Positions 30,253-41,199 of a stretch of DNA of 64,000 bases are shown one piece after another (the first letter of the stretch is position 1; each line of letters opens with the position of its first letter). The position numbers were made by a program, and so were the translations under genes. Below the pieces are notes generated by a model. The model had not been told where the DNA came from, did no database searches, and worked only from the letters and a program-made list of their open reading frames with translations. Source of the stretch: Symsagittifera roscoffensis (taxonomy: Eukaryota; Xenacoelomorpha; Acoela; Convolutidae); the NCBI RefSeq assembly GCF_963678635.1, contig NC_087066.1, positions 9,576,723 through 9,640,722 on the forward strand, written 5' to 3'.

Positions 30253-31167
30253 TTAAATACTTGCTTTCTCAAATCTTTCGTTGTTTTCGATTTTAACGGG
30301 TACGTTTCCATTGACTACCATGAGAAAACAATCACAGATAAGTGTTATGATCTCGCGATTTGAAGTTTTTCTAATTAATCGTCTTAGTTGGTCAGGTTTT
30401 AGTTGTATCATATGCCGCAGAATAGATACGTTTTTCTTTTTCATTTGCGATCGGAGAGTAGTTTCTGCTTTAGTTAAGGGTACATAAAAAACTTTTGGCC
30501 CAGGCCGTGTGATATTTGAACAATATCTCAAGCAGTTTGATGTACGAGGGTCCAAGTTGATTAGAAGATGTCCAAAAGAGTCTCTGCTAGGTAATTCGTA
30601 GCAACTTCTCAAAAATTTTGATACATTCAATTGTCTTTCTAAAAGATCTATTTGCTGAACGTTACCAATCAATTTGAACAGAATGATGTGTGAAGTGTTC
30701 AAACCAATCGTACGCGACCATCGAGTTTGTTGAAACAAGTTATGCTTAACATATATAACATCTATCCCTCTATGTCTAAACACTGTCACTAATCTAACGA
30801 GTTCCTTGTCATTATAGATTTCTTTACATGAATCTTCGAAAACTATAAGAACGTTTTCTAAACATCTTACACATTCGAATCCGTTGGATTTCATGAACTT
30901 CATAGTTACTTCGCGAGGAGACACTTTTTCTCAGAATGCAGGTTGCATTTCTTTGTAGAGATATAGAACGGTTCCAAATTTAGAGTAAGAAATATTTCCC
31001 ATCAAAAGTTTAAAAATTAACTCAGTTTTCTCGGATCCTGAAGGTCCCACTATCGCAATGAACACTCTTGTTGAAGTATCAATCGCTTTATTCATATCCT
31101 TGGGTTTGTTAGTATGTAACCAACCAAGCCTGATAAATTTGAAAACCAAACCGATTTTTCTTGGCAA
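30253..31167 (-). pseudogene. FtsK/HerA-type genome packaging ATPase (P3, copy 1)
   Basis: This A32-like ATPase drives DNA into capsids. Frame 31167-30934 holds a P-loop, IVGPSGSEKTE (31047-31024). It is followed by a single in-frame TGA at 30931-30933. After two more codons the same frame runs from 30924 to 30253 with Walker B-like VLIVFEDS (30852-30829), HRGIDVIYVKHNLFQQ, SRTIGLNTSHIILFK and a C-terminal KPDQLRRLIRK block. One stop in about 305 codons makes it the least damaged gene of P3. The Walker A has Glu where Gly is expected before the catalytic Lys, which argues against activity. Confidence 0.75.
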
Positions 31168-31181
31168 GTTAATTTAGTTAC

Positions 31182-31417
31182 CTAAAATTTGAGAATGCAG
31201 AAAAGTAGTAAAATTAGAATTACTACTATTTGCGCAACAAAAACTACTTCAGACCTTGGCAAAGTTACCTTCTTACAAAACTTCCATGATTTTTTTTCAC
31301 TGTTTGTCTCGTTACAAACAAACTCTGTTACCATTGTTCCGTCAGGTTCGTCTACTGCTGCTGACTTTTGAGAAACTATATATTCTACAGACTGTGTAAG
31401 ACGTCTTCTCGATGTAA
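31182..31417 (-). pseudogene. Small single-span membrane protein upstream of the ATPase (P3, copy 1)
   Basis: An open frame without an upstream ATG ends at the TAG 31182-31184. It has an acidic/polar part (VDEPDGTMVTEFVCNETNSE), a basic turn KFCKKVTLP, then one strong hydrophobic span (VVFVAQIVVILILLLFCIL) at the C-terminus. It lies 15 bases upstream of the ATPase frame on the same strand. It suggests a tail-anchored or virion membrane protein. Small membrane proteins next to the ATPase occur in Polinton-like elements, but I cannot name a family. Confidence 0.45.
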
Positions 31418-31787
31418 ATCAAGCTTGTTAAAAAATAAATTAGTATTGAGAACAGTACAAAACTTCATAACGTGTGAAATATCTATGATTTATGTCATGC
31501 ATTTCCAGAACAAAGTTTTGCTGGGATATTTGCAGTTTTTTCTTAGTAATTTTTTTTCTTCACAATATCCTCTTTCACATTGGTCTCAATCTCATCTGGC
31601 AATTCACTGCAGTTTAGATCCATCTGACCTCCTGGCTGACGTTTGAGTACTAAGACAACTCTTATTAGGAAACTATTATTTGCTCTGTCCTCAGAACAAT
31701 TTGGCCGCTGCAATCAAAACGCTCTATTCTTGTTAAGGAAATTTTGATATCACACTCTGGAGTCATCCACGCACATAGCATTGCATT
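31418..31787. other. Short-frame region between membrane protein and exonuclease-like ORF
   Basis: On the - strand short open pieces occur (for example MDLNCSELPDEIETNVKED near 31620, then a Lys-rich run), but none is long or matched elsewhere except in its own duplicate at 40298-40667. Confidence 0.3.
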
Positions 31788-32281
31788 TCATGATAGATAT
31801 GTCTCCACTTTCGCTGATCTTTCGCTGTTATTCATTTTCAACCAATCATAAGGAACCTTGCTTTGGTTCAGGGTACAATGATTCCTGGAGTTGTATTGTG
31901 GTATATAGATATTGCAACTTGGATAATTTTTGCAATATGATTTTTCAATCCGTGGACAGCCCAAATCATCTAGTTTTTCAATTTTTCGGTCCAAGTACTT
32001 GGCCAAAATTTCTGTCTTTTCTTTTCCTTCAACGATAAAAACGGCACTAGGATTTCTTAACACAAAACTCTGAAGTATTTGGTTTAGGTTTATGTAAAGG
32101 TAATGACCGTTTTCCCAATGTAGACCGTGTACGAAAATTGTTAACCAGTTGTTAGCTTTTTGTTCGAGGTTGGGTAGTAAGTTGAACTTCATGTTGTTAT
32201 TGCTAATTCTTTAACCACAAAGGCGTTTTTCTTATAACGAAAACCTTCCAAGTCAAGCACAACTGATCTCTCGCTTAGCAT
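31788..32281 (-). pseudogene. DnaQ/RNase H-fold exonuclease-like ORF (P3, copy 1)
   Basis: ATG 32281 gives MLSERSVVLDLEGFRYKKN and FVVKELAI, then a stop and a one-base shift. Frame 32192-31788 continues with NNWLTIFVHGLHWENGHYLY, VFIVEGKEKTEIL and a Cys/His cluster (GCPRI, YCKNYPSC, HCTLNQ) ending in YDWLK. An Asp-x-Glu start, an HGLxW block and a C-terminal CP...C...HC...W pattern recall a DEDD-type nuclease-like ORF common in invertebrate mobile DNA. The assignment rests on pattern memory, so it is tentative. Confidence 0.45.
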
Positions 32282-32319
32282 TCTAGTAAATGATAATCTT
32301 CTGGCAAAAACCTATTCCA

Positions 32320-32688
32320 CTAAAATGTCCCGATGAGCTGTTGTTGCAGTTCCAGGGCAACATGTACCAGTACGTGGGACCCTCTTGGTAAAACTCGTGT
32401 ATAAATCCGGCTGCGTCGTGCAAAATTGCGTGCAATCGTTAAAACTTTAGAATTTCTCGAGTATTTAACCATGGAAGAGTTATCAATACCAATCAAGCCA
32501 CCATAAGGTCTCAACTTATATAAAATGTTGTAGTAAGGATTATCAGGACTAACGAAAAGCAGAGAACATACAACTAGAAAAAAAATTTGTCGGTCAGAAT
32601 TATCTGGAAAAGTTTGTTTCAAGGACGTAAAAAATTCGTGAATCGTTTTTAAATCAATAGGAGTTACTCTGCTTTTTTGGAATCTCAT
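32320..32688 (-). CDS. Unassigned 122-residue ORF (P3, copy 1)
   Basis: Uninterrupted frame from ATG 32688 to the stop at 32320: TIHEFFTSLKQTFPD, a hydrophobic patch FFLVVCSLLFVSP, YNILYKLRPYGGLIGID, then a basic ARNFARRSRIYTRVLPRGS. It is the first ORF after the left end of P3 and one of the few intact ones. There is no copy in P1 or P2, where this end is missing. No family recognised. Confidence 0.45.
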   Translation of the reverse strand: MRFQKSRVTPIDLKTIHEFFTSLKQTFPDNSDRQIFFLVVCSLLFVSPDNPYYNILYKLRPYGGLIGIDNSSMVKYSRNSKVLTIARNFARRSRIYTRVLPRGSHVLVHVALELQQQLIGTF

Positions 32689-33479
32689 CTCAAAATAAAT
32701 TGACCCAGCAGATACTGTTTAGACTCATTAATCTATCCTTGGTAGATAATCAAACAAACCATCGGAAGATTTTTGTATTTTGATAGATTGCTGAAACATC
32801 GAAGTCTTTATCAACCCATATTGAGTTGAAATCAAACGACTATTTGAATACATTTTCATAATTAGCAATATTTAAATTGCTCACAGTACTTTGTTGAAGC
32901 TAACTCAAATAAAAGTGTTTCTTTGAAAATTAACTCGTTTAATTTCTTTGAAATTTCCCGCGCACTCCCGTGAAACACGACGTAGCGTTAATAACAGAGT
33001 TTAAAAAGGATTTTTTTTCTGTGATTGAAAGCACTTCTAACTGTAAATGTTCATTATCAATATCTTCAGTACACCAAATTCCCTCTTACTTCGTTTTTCT
33101 TATTTCAAAGTTTGGCAATCTATCATTTGGTATACTTTAGAAACAGCCGCCGCATTTGGAGAGTAATTTCAATTTACTGCCTTTTCACCATAAAATATAG
33201 CTCAAGTTAAGGAATTAGTTTACTGCTGATAACAGTTAAGCTACGCTGCCAAAATTGCCGGTGAATTTTTATTCTATACCATAAATGTCAAATCCCCATT
33301 CACTAACAAGTTTCAACTAGGTCGAAAGTTCATTTGCTCGAAACTAAGTTAATAATTAATATGATTCATATAATTAACCAGGACTTGTTATTAGGACCCC
33401 AAAAATTGGAATTAGAAAGAATTTTGTATCGCGTCTCTTGTTGTTAAACTAAGCCTAAGCAAGATCCTCTGCTTTTTGG
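32689..33479. other. Subterminal non-coding region of P3
   Basis: About 790 bases between the terminal repeat and the first ORF. AT-rich, no supported gene. Promoter elements for the early genes would be expected here but I cannot point to one. Confidence 0.4.
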
Positions 33480-33604
33480 TTGGAAAATTTCTTTCGTTTA
33501 CAAAATCCTAGGACGAGGGTCCTCCAAAAAAGTTAAGGACCCCTTTCCTGGGATTTTGCTTTACGTGAGGACCCCCCTTAGGATCCGGGACACGATACAA
33601 TACT
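33480..33604 (-). repeat. Putative Polinton terminal inverted repeat, left end of P3
   Basis: Read on the - strand from 33604 it begins AGTATTGTATCGTGTCCC, then GATCCTAAGG, and about 80 bases in a TCCTAGGATTTTGTAAA block. All three blocks have inverted counterparts at the right end of P1 (11738 back to 11628). A 5'-AG start is usual for Polintons. Only one end of each element is preserved, so no single element shows both repeats. Confidence 0.65.
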
Positions 33605-34317
33605 ACTTAAATTATCTCGATTTTGAATAATTAGATCAATGTTCAAGAATCAACACTTTTCTTTTTAAGGTCTTGTTAAAAAAACCCGAAAATTGACATA
33701 GGCAGGAGGGATGTAAAATTATAAAAGTGAACAGAGTACAAGAAAAAAAAAGAAAGCAAGGTGCCAGTTTTTTAACCAAATCAAATTTCAGCTTAAGCAA
33801 GACTGCTCGTATATCAGGGTAAAGACCTGAATGTTCCGACTGTCCATTAATTCATATCAAATAAATTTTGGGAAAAGAAAATATTGAAAACCTATACATT
33901 TTTGACAAAATCAAAGTGTAAAATTTTTAGTCCTTCGAAATTGAAACGACCACCAATTAGCCTCATTTCAATTTGGGACGCTTTTGATGTGCGGTATTAT
34001 TTGCCTATTATAATTAATTCGCGTCACGCTCTCAGCATTATCATGAAACTCTTCAAAGCACGCATGGTTTAATCCAGAACTAGGCAAATTTAGCAGTTTT
34101 CAAACCCCCAGAACTTTTAAAAAACCATTTGATGGTAAAATATCTTTTTTACGTTTGAACGCAGGAATTCAATATCTTTAATGACTTAAAAAAAGTTTTT
34201 GATTAATATTTTGATTAGTGAAAAATAAACACACTGAGCATAAATATTCCGTTTTCTTGTTCGAATTATTTCAGAAAAAAAAACGTATCATAATCCAGTA
34301 TACTTAACTAGTACTGT
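33605..34317. other. DNA flanking the left end of P3
   Basis: About 710 bases between the P3 end and a MITE fragment. AT-rich. A segment at 33720-33780 resembles the interior of the MITE at 43378-43440 (AAAAGTGAACAGAGTACAAG). Otherwise nothing is supported. Confidence 0.4.
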
Positions 34318-34353
34318 CAGTAGCGGAGTTGAGGGGAGGGGAGGGGTGTGGAT
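34318..34353 (+). mobile_element. Left tip of a hAT-like MITE, cut by the duplication
   Basis: CAGTAGCGGAGTTGAGG and the G-rich run after it equal the first 36 bases of the MITE at 43198. The next base starts the second 8880-bp copy, so the rest of the MITE is missing here. Confidence 0.8.
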
Positions 34354-35030
34354 TTGTAGCAATGACGCGTAAAAGGGGTGCTTTTGAGTCTCCGACTAAT
34401 TGATAATGAGTTATGTCCCGGTAAATAAACAAAAATTGAGTACCAGCGCATACACCAACGGGATAGTCAGCGAAAAGATCTTGGGTAGAGAATGTGCTAT
34501 GTTTCAAGCTTCCTTGTTTGTAACCTATGTGATAACCAGTTCCAGCTCTGACGCCTTTGAATTCAAGTAGACTAGGAGTTTGCGGGCTTGAAAAAGTTAT
34601 ATTTTCCCAATAGTGCAGCCATAATGAGAGATGTTTGGTTATTGGATCTATTACGTAATCCATTTTCTCTAATTCTGTCTTTCGACGAATCTCACCCAGT
34701 ATTTGTTCAAGGCGCGTATGTTCCCCTTTTGTTATTTTTGCTTTTTATCAAACGTAAGGTCTGGAGATGTTGCCTTTCTCAACTTTCATGCTTGCTAAAA
34801 CCCGATCTTTTTGGTGAAATACAATGTTGTTGTCAGTTACGTTATTTATCTGAGTAGGGAAGGTATTTCTGTAACTGCTACTCTCCATTCACCTTTCAAA
34901 TTTTTATCTTCACTCACGAGATTTTTAAAGTAGGCCAGAGGATTATCTTTCAAAACGTTCATTGATGCAGATGAAACAAGGGTAATTAAGAAGGAAGGGT
35001 AAAAAGGTTACTGAAAGTGCCCTCAGTCAT
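34353..35030 (-). pseudogene. Penton-like protein, C-terminally cut (duplication copy)
   Basis: Copy of 25473-26150. After VIATN the frame runs into MITE-derived codons, so the tail block VNLRTET is lost. Confidence 0.7.
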
Positions 35031-35712
35031 GCTTGTCTCTCTCCAGAACGCGTATTAGTTCAGACTCGTAAAATTTTCCATCAATCGGTTCTCTGTTAGT
35101 ATCAATCAAAATGTATGTTGGAGGATTTCGTCTTGGTATAATATAAAGCTTTGGACGTCGAATTAATTTCAATGAATGTTCTGCTCTTAAGGAAATAAAT
35201 CGAGGAACACTTTTTTAGTTACTTTGTTTTGTGCAAGATTTGTGAGAAGGTGTTCTTGAATTGATTGCATTAACAAAATCTTGCAGTATTTCAATGTATG
35301 AGTATTTTCCTTTATCCTCCAAGTATTTATCCGGGGTTTTTCCAGGAACGTATATTTTCTCAGCGATTGCGGAATTTTTCTCGCTCCCTGTGCTATATGT
35401 TTTTTATGCTTTTTTTTTACATATTGCTTCGAAGGACCCTTCAAACTCTGTGCCCTTGTCCATCCCATGATTTTTCTGGTTTTTTGTCGTTATCATTAGA
35501 TCGAACGCTTTTGCTCTCGTAGTAGCATACTTTGATATCAGGGGTTGCACTCTGAGATATCATACATGCAGTCGACTGCAACAAACAGATATTTAACATG
35601 ATGGTTGTAATGGCAAGTTTATCAACATAGGCCAGATCTAATGACCAGATTTTGTCAATATCGTAAATTTTTTGGTTCACATTTTTGTATTTTGTGTAAG
35701 AAGGTTCAGTTT
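35023..35712 (-). pseudogene. Integrase fragment (duplication copy)
   Basis: Copy of 26143-26831 with a T added in the T run near 35418 and two other small changes. Confidence 0.7.
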
Positions 35713-35911
35713 GGAGGATCTGCGAAGAATATCTCTTCTCCAGCTCGAGTAAAAAGCACTCAATGGGTTCCAGGTTGATCCGATAGTGAAGCATTCAGAA
35801 TCATGAACGTATTATCGTTTTTCAGTATTGAAGAATATGGAAAATTTTTCGGAAAAAAAGCAATTCCTCAAATGTTGACAATGGTTAATAATTTATTTGA
35901 AGATTATCCAT
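35713..35911 (-). pseudogene. Protease N-terminal fragment (duplication copy)
   Basis: Copy of 26832-27030. Confidence 0.65.
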
Positions 35912-35923
35912 AACTAGCTTAGG

Positions 35924-36177
35924 TCACAAGAGTGTTTCGGTAGTTTTTCTATCTGAATTTACTCTTGATTCACGCTCTCCCATAGATAATGACTCGGCGT
36001 TTTTACCGAGACCTGCGTCAATTTTTGGTTCGACTGAAATAGTGCGATTGGCATCACTAGTTTTCAAATCAAAATCAAGAGCTTCAAGCGTATTGTAATA
36101 TATTTTTTTATTTACTGATGTTGAGATGGTAATTCCGGCAATGGGTAGACCGTTTCTTTACAAAAAGATCTCATTCA
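35924..36177 (-). pseudogene. Capsid C-terminal remnant (duplication copy)
   Basis: Copy of 27043-27296. Confidence 0.5.
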
Positions 36178-36201
36178 ACCCAAACTTCTGGTAATGAAAA
36201 G

Positions 36202-36472
36202 GGCTTTGTTTTACTAGTACCCAATTAGGTTTCGTTTATGCTCCTTGCTACTATCATTTTGCGAAAAGTTTTTTTTGCAAAAACATTCTCTTGTCACCAG
36301 CTTCGTACTTGTGTAGTTGCGAGAAACGTTTTTGGTACTACTAAGAAGTAGTTCCTTTCCAGTCCTTTTAGCTGTGGATCTCACAAAATTTCGAGCCAGT
36401 GGAACTGCCACTCTCCCTATTCTCAAAGCCTCGTTGTATATAATGTACCAAGAAATTTGGTAGGTTTGCTTG
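36202..36472 (-). pseudogene. Small basic virion-type protein (duplication copy)
   Basis: Copy of 27321-27591. Confidence 0.55.
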
Positions 36473-36527
36473 GTTGTGGTAATATGAATCCATTCTGATC
36501 AATTGCTAAGCTTTTGAAATTTCAAAA

Positions 36528-37376
36528 TCAGAAAAGCTTTTCCCCTCCAGCGAAAAGAACAAGTTTTTCAGTTTCTGTGCGCAAGTTCACAGAAAAATTA
36601 GGAATATCGTTGACCAAGAGTATTTTAAAAACCACATTTTTAAACACTTTACGATGATTCGGATCAATTGTACATGCGTAACCGTTTTTCACTCAACGAT
36701 TTGTAGCAATGACGCGTAAAAGGGGTGCTTTTGAGTCTCCGACTAATTGATAATGAGTTATGTCCAGGTAAATAAACAAAAATTGAGTACCAGCGCATAC
36801 ACCAACGGGATAGTCAGCGAAAAGATCTTGGGTAGAGAATGTGCTATGTTTCAAGCTTCCTTGTTTGTAACCTATGTGATAACCAGTTCCAGCTCTGACG
36901 CCTTTGAATTCAAGTAGACTAGGAGTTTGCGGGCTTGAAAAAGTTATATTTTCCAATAGTGCAGCCATAATGAGAGATGTTTGGTTATTGGATCTATTAC
37001 GTAATCCATTTTCTCTAATTCTGTCTTTCGACGAATCTCACCCAGTATTTGTTCAAGGCGCGTATGTTCCCCTTTTGTTATTTTTGCTTTTTATCAAACG
37101 TAAGGTCTGGAGATGTTGCCTTTCTCAACTTTCATGCTTGCTAAAACCCGATCTTTTTGGTGAAATACAATGTTGTTGTCAGTTACGTTATTTATCTGAG
37201 TAGGGAAGGTATTTCTGTAACTGCTACTCTCCATTCACCTTTCAAATTTTTATCTTCACTCACGAGATTTTTAAAGTAGGCCAGAGGATTATCTTTCAAA
37301 ACGTTCATTGATGCAGATGAAACAAGGGTAATTAAGAAGGAAGGGTAAAAAGGTTACTGAAAGTGCCCTCAGTCAT
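36528..37376 (-). pseudogene. Penton-like protein (duplication copy)
   Basis: Copy of 27647-28495, including its private one-base deletion. Confidence 0.7.
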
Positions 37377-38651
37377 GCTTGTCTCTCTCCAGAACGCGTA
37401 TTAGTTCAGACTCGTAAAATTTTTCATCAATCGGTTCTCTGTTAGTATCAATCAAAATGTATGTTGGAGGATTTCGTCTTGGTATAATATAAAGCTTTGG
37501 ACGTCGAATTAATTTCAATGAATGTTCTGCTCTTAAGGAAATAAATCGAGGAACACTTTTTTAGTTACTTTGTTTGGTGCAAGATTTGTGAGAAGGTGTT
37601 CTTGAATTGATTGCATTAACAAAATCTTGCAGTATTTCAATGTATGAGTATTTTCCTTTATCCTCCAAGTATTTATCCGGGGTTTTTCCAGGAACGTATA
37701 TTTTCTCAGCGATTGCGGAATTTTTCTCGCTCCCTGTGCTATATGTTTTTTATGCTTTTTTTTACATATTGCTTCGAAGGACCCTTCAAACTCTGTGCCC
37801 TTGTCCATCCCATGATTTTTCTGGTTTTTTGTCGTTATCATTAGATCGAACGCTTTTGCTCTCGTAGTAGCATACTTTGATATCAGGGGTTGCACTCTGA
37901 GATATCATACATGCAGTCGTCTGCAACAAACAGATATTTAACATGATGGTTGTAATGGCAAGTTTATCAACATAGGCCAGATCTAATGACCAGATTTTGT
38001 CAATATCGTAAATTTTTTGGTTCACATTTTTGTATTTTGTGTAAGAAGGTTCAGTTTGAAAAAAATGTTTAACTCTCTGTCGCGAAAACTTGGTTGCTTT
38101 TGTCAAGTGGTTAACACTACCACAAAACGCGGGACATTTATCATTGTTTTTAGTTTTCAATAATTGTTCTTCAATCTTTGTAGTTTTATCATTGTTTCGT
38201 TTTCGTCTTTGTCTTTCCTGACGTTGGAGAACCCTTATCCTTTTGGGGCATTCTGTACGCTTCAGAGCCTTCTTCTGACTCTTTTTCACGTTTTTGCTTT
38301 CTGGTATTTCTATAACCGCTGGGACATTTTTTTTTATTTTACTTCTTTTAAGATTTGCACTACTTTTCTCCTGCCAAGTGGGCGATGTTGAGCGGGTTCT
38401 TGAGATTCCGGGTTCTCGTTTCTCTTGAGCGTTAAAAGACGCTGACTGAACCACGTGTCTGGCATTTTGATTTATTACCAGGTTTTCAGTCAAGTTGAGA
38501 GCAGTTAAAATGTTAATGAACGCCGGATTTTGTAGTTTTGTGTATAGTTGTTGTATGTCGTGTATTAAATTTGCTGTTTTAAATCCTACTTGTACTATGT
38601 CTACATGTTTCACATAATTGTCACGGTTTATGATTACTCTTTCTGAATTTT
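37369..38651 (-). pseudogene. Integrase with basic N-terminal region (duplication copy)
   Basis: Copy of 28488-29770. Differences seen: Thr to Ala in the NQNxRHVV block and Ser to Thr in LLQxTAC. Confidence 0.75.
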
Positions 38652-39065
38652 CAATGATTTCAAAAATGGTTTTGCTCTAACAAGTTTTTTCTCTTTTAAA
38701 ACTTGTAACTGTTCTAAAATAGTTTCGGTCTGCTTATCGTTTTTCTCTTCCAAGTTTTTATCTTTATCACGTTCGACCGTTACTTCTTCATCGCCCGTGA
38801 ATGGTTTAAGCTGTTCTTGTCGGTTCAGTATTTTCCGTAAATGCTTCCTTCGTTGCAGTAGTCTTACTAGATTGAGGAGTTAATTGGGTTCTAAACCGGT
38901 TAAGGTAGGATAGTTGCGCGTTTTTATGTTTAACATTATTATCATGAGGAACACGTGCAGCATGGGGCTGCTCTTCAATAAGTAAAATTTCGGTGAATTA
39001 GAATGAATTCTACAGCAGTCATATTTAAGTTGTGAATCACCCGTAACAAAAAAAGTTTTTGTCAC
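38620..39065 (-). pseudogene. Coiled-coil ORF (duplication copy, better preserved)
   Basis: Copy of 29740-30185 without the extra base. After the TAA at 38880 the same frame runs from NLVRLLQRRKH through the coiled-coil block to a stop after LKIQKE. This shows that the two halves were one gene. Confidence 0.5.
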
Positions 39066-39132
39066 CCAAAAATCGAAGCCTTCTTTACTCGGAATAACTG
39101 CACGTTTTTTGACACACTAGTTTTTGGAGTGA

Positions 39133-40047
39133 TTAAATACTTGCTTTCTCAAATCTTTCGATGTTTTCGATTTTAACGGGTACGTTTCCATTGACTACCA
39201 TGAGAAAACAATCACAGATAAGTGTTATGATCTCGCGATTTGAAGTTTTTCTAATTAATCGTCTTAGTTGGTCAGGTTTTAGTTGTATCATATGCCGCAG
39301 AATAGATACGTTTTTCTTTTTCATTTGCGATCGGAGAGTAGTTTCTGCTTTAGTTAAGGGTACATAAAAAACTTTTGGCCCAGGCCGTGTGATATTTGAA
39401 CAATATCTCAAGCAGTTTGATGTACGAGGGTCCAAGTTGATTAGAAGATGTCCAAAAGAGTCTCTGCTAGGTAATTCGTAGCAACTTCTCAAAAATTTTG
39501 ATACATTCAATTGTCTTTCTAAAAGATCTATTTGCTGAACGTTACCAATCAATTTGAACAGAATGATGTGTGAAGTGTTCAAACCAATCGTACGCGACCA
39601 TCGAGTTTGTTGAAACAAGTTATGCTTAACATATATAACATCTATCCCTCTATGTCTAAACACTGTCACTAATCTAACGAGTTCCTTGTCATTATAGATT
39701 TCTTTACATGAATCTTCGAAAACTATAAGAACGTTTTCTAAACATCTTACACATTCGAATCCGTTGGATTTCATGAACTTCATAGTTACTTCGCGAGGAG
39801 ACACTTTTTCTCAGAATGCAGGTTGCATTTCTTTGTAGAGATATAGAACGGTTCCAAATTTAGAGTAAGAAATATTTCCCATCAAAAGTTTAAAAATTAA
39901 CTCAGTTTTCTCGGATCCTGAAGGTCCCACTATCGCAATGAACACTCTTGTTGAAGTATCAATCGCTTTATTCATATCCTTGGGTTTGTTAGTATGTAAC
40001 CAACCAAGCCTGATAAATTTGAAAACCAAACCGATTTTTCTTGGCAA
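39133..40047 (-). pseudogene. Packaging ATPase (duplication copy)
   Basis: Copy of 30253-31167. The same single in-frame TGA (39811-39813) and the same Gly-to-Glu change in Walker A are present, so both predate the duplication. One residue differs near the end (Asn to Ile). Confidence 0.75.
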
Positions 40048-40061
40048 GTTAATTTAGTTAC

Positions 40062-40297
40062 CTAAAAATTGAGAATGCAGAAAAGTAGTAAAATTAGAAT
40101 TACTACTATTTGCGCAACAAAAACTACTTCAGACCTTGGCAAAGTTACCTTCTTACAAAACTTCCATGATTTTTTTTCACTGTTTGTCTCGTTACAAACA
40201 AACTCTGTTACCATTGTTCCGTCAGGTTCGTCTACTGCTGCTGACTTTTGAGAAACTATTTATTCTACAGACTGTGTAAGACGTCTTCTCGATGTAA
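40062..40297 (-). pseudogene. Small membrane protein (duplication copy)
   Basis: Copy of 31182-31417. The last residues read ILNF instead of ILKF. Confidence 0.45.
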
Positions 40298-40667
40298 ATC
40301 AAGCTTGTTAAAAAATAAATTAGTATTGAGAACAGTACAAAACTTCATAACGTGTGAAATATCTATGATTTATGTCATGCATTTCTAGAACAAAGTTTTG
40401 CTGGGATATTTGCAGTTTTTTCTTAGTAATTTTTTTTCTTCACAATATCCTCTTTCACATTGGTCTCAATCTCATCTGGCAATTCACTGCAGTTTAGATC
40501 CATCTGACCTCCTGGCTGACGTTTGAGTACTAAGACAACTCTTATTAGGAAACTATTATTTGCTCTGTCCTCAGAACAATTTGGCCGCTGCAATCAAAAC
40601 GCTCTATTCTTGTTAAGGAAATTTTGATATCACACTCTGGAGTCATCCACGCACATAGCATTGCATT

Positions 40668-41161
40668 TCATGATAGATATGTCTCCACTTTCGCTGATCT
40701 TTCGCTGTTATTCATTTTCAACCAATCATAAGGAACCTTGCTTTGGTTCAGGGTACAATGATTCCTGGAGTTGTATTGTGGTATATAGATATTGCAACTT
40801 GGATAATTTTTGCAATATGATTTTTCAATCCGTGGACAGCCCAAATCATCTAGTTTTTCAATTTTTCGGTCCAAGTACTTGGCCAAAATTTCTGTCTTTT
40901 CTTTTCCTTCAACGATAAAAACGGCACTAGGATTTCTTAACACAAAACTCTGAAGTATTTGGTTTAGGTTTATGTAAAGGTAATGACCGTTTTCCCAATG
41001 TAGACCGTGTACGAAAATTGTTAACCAGTTGTTAGCTTTTTGTTCGAGGTTGGGTAGTAAGTTGAACTTCATGTTGTTATTGCTAATTCTTTAACCACAA
41101 AGGCGTTTTTCTTATAACGAAAACCTTCCAAGTCAAGCACAACTGATCTCTCGCTTAGCAT
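40668..41161 (-). pseudogene. Exonuclease-like ORF (duplication copy)
   Basis: Copy of 31788-32281. No difference seen in the translated part. Confidence 0.45.
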
Positions 41162-41199
41162 TCTAGTAAATGATAATCTTCTGGCAAAAACCTATTCCA

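Larger units (their letters stand above)
25471..34350 (-). repeat. 8880-bp tandem duplication, copy 1
   Basis: Repeated at 34351-43230 with an offset of 8880-8881. I counted roughly a dozen to fifteen differences. The junction at 34351 joins MITE sequence to the middle of the penton gene, with GAT shared by both parental sites. Single-base variants that separate the two alpha units are carried over in order, which shows the block began inside alpha unit 1. Confidence 0.95.

Noticed and set aside
7559-31167. Several stops are TGA where a sister copy has Trp (7718, the protease after GTH at about 24534, the penton at about 737); together with the ATPase TGA this could hint at UGA recoding.
   Set aside because: TAA and TAG stops and frameshifts occur in the same genes, and TGG to TGA is a single common transition. 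Ordinary pseudogene decay explains it.
33025-33210. Small + strand frame, repeated at 41905.
   Set aside because: No coding signature. Repeated only because of the 8880-bp duplication.
32320-34352. Selenocysteine or programmed frameshift explanations for broken Polinton frames.
   Set aside because: No stem-loop or slippery context recurs at the breaks, and break positions differ between P1, P2 and P3.
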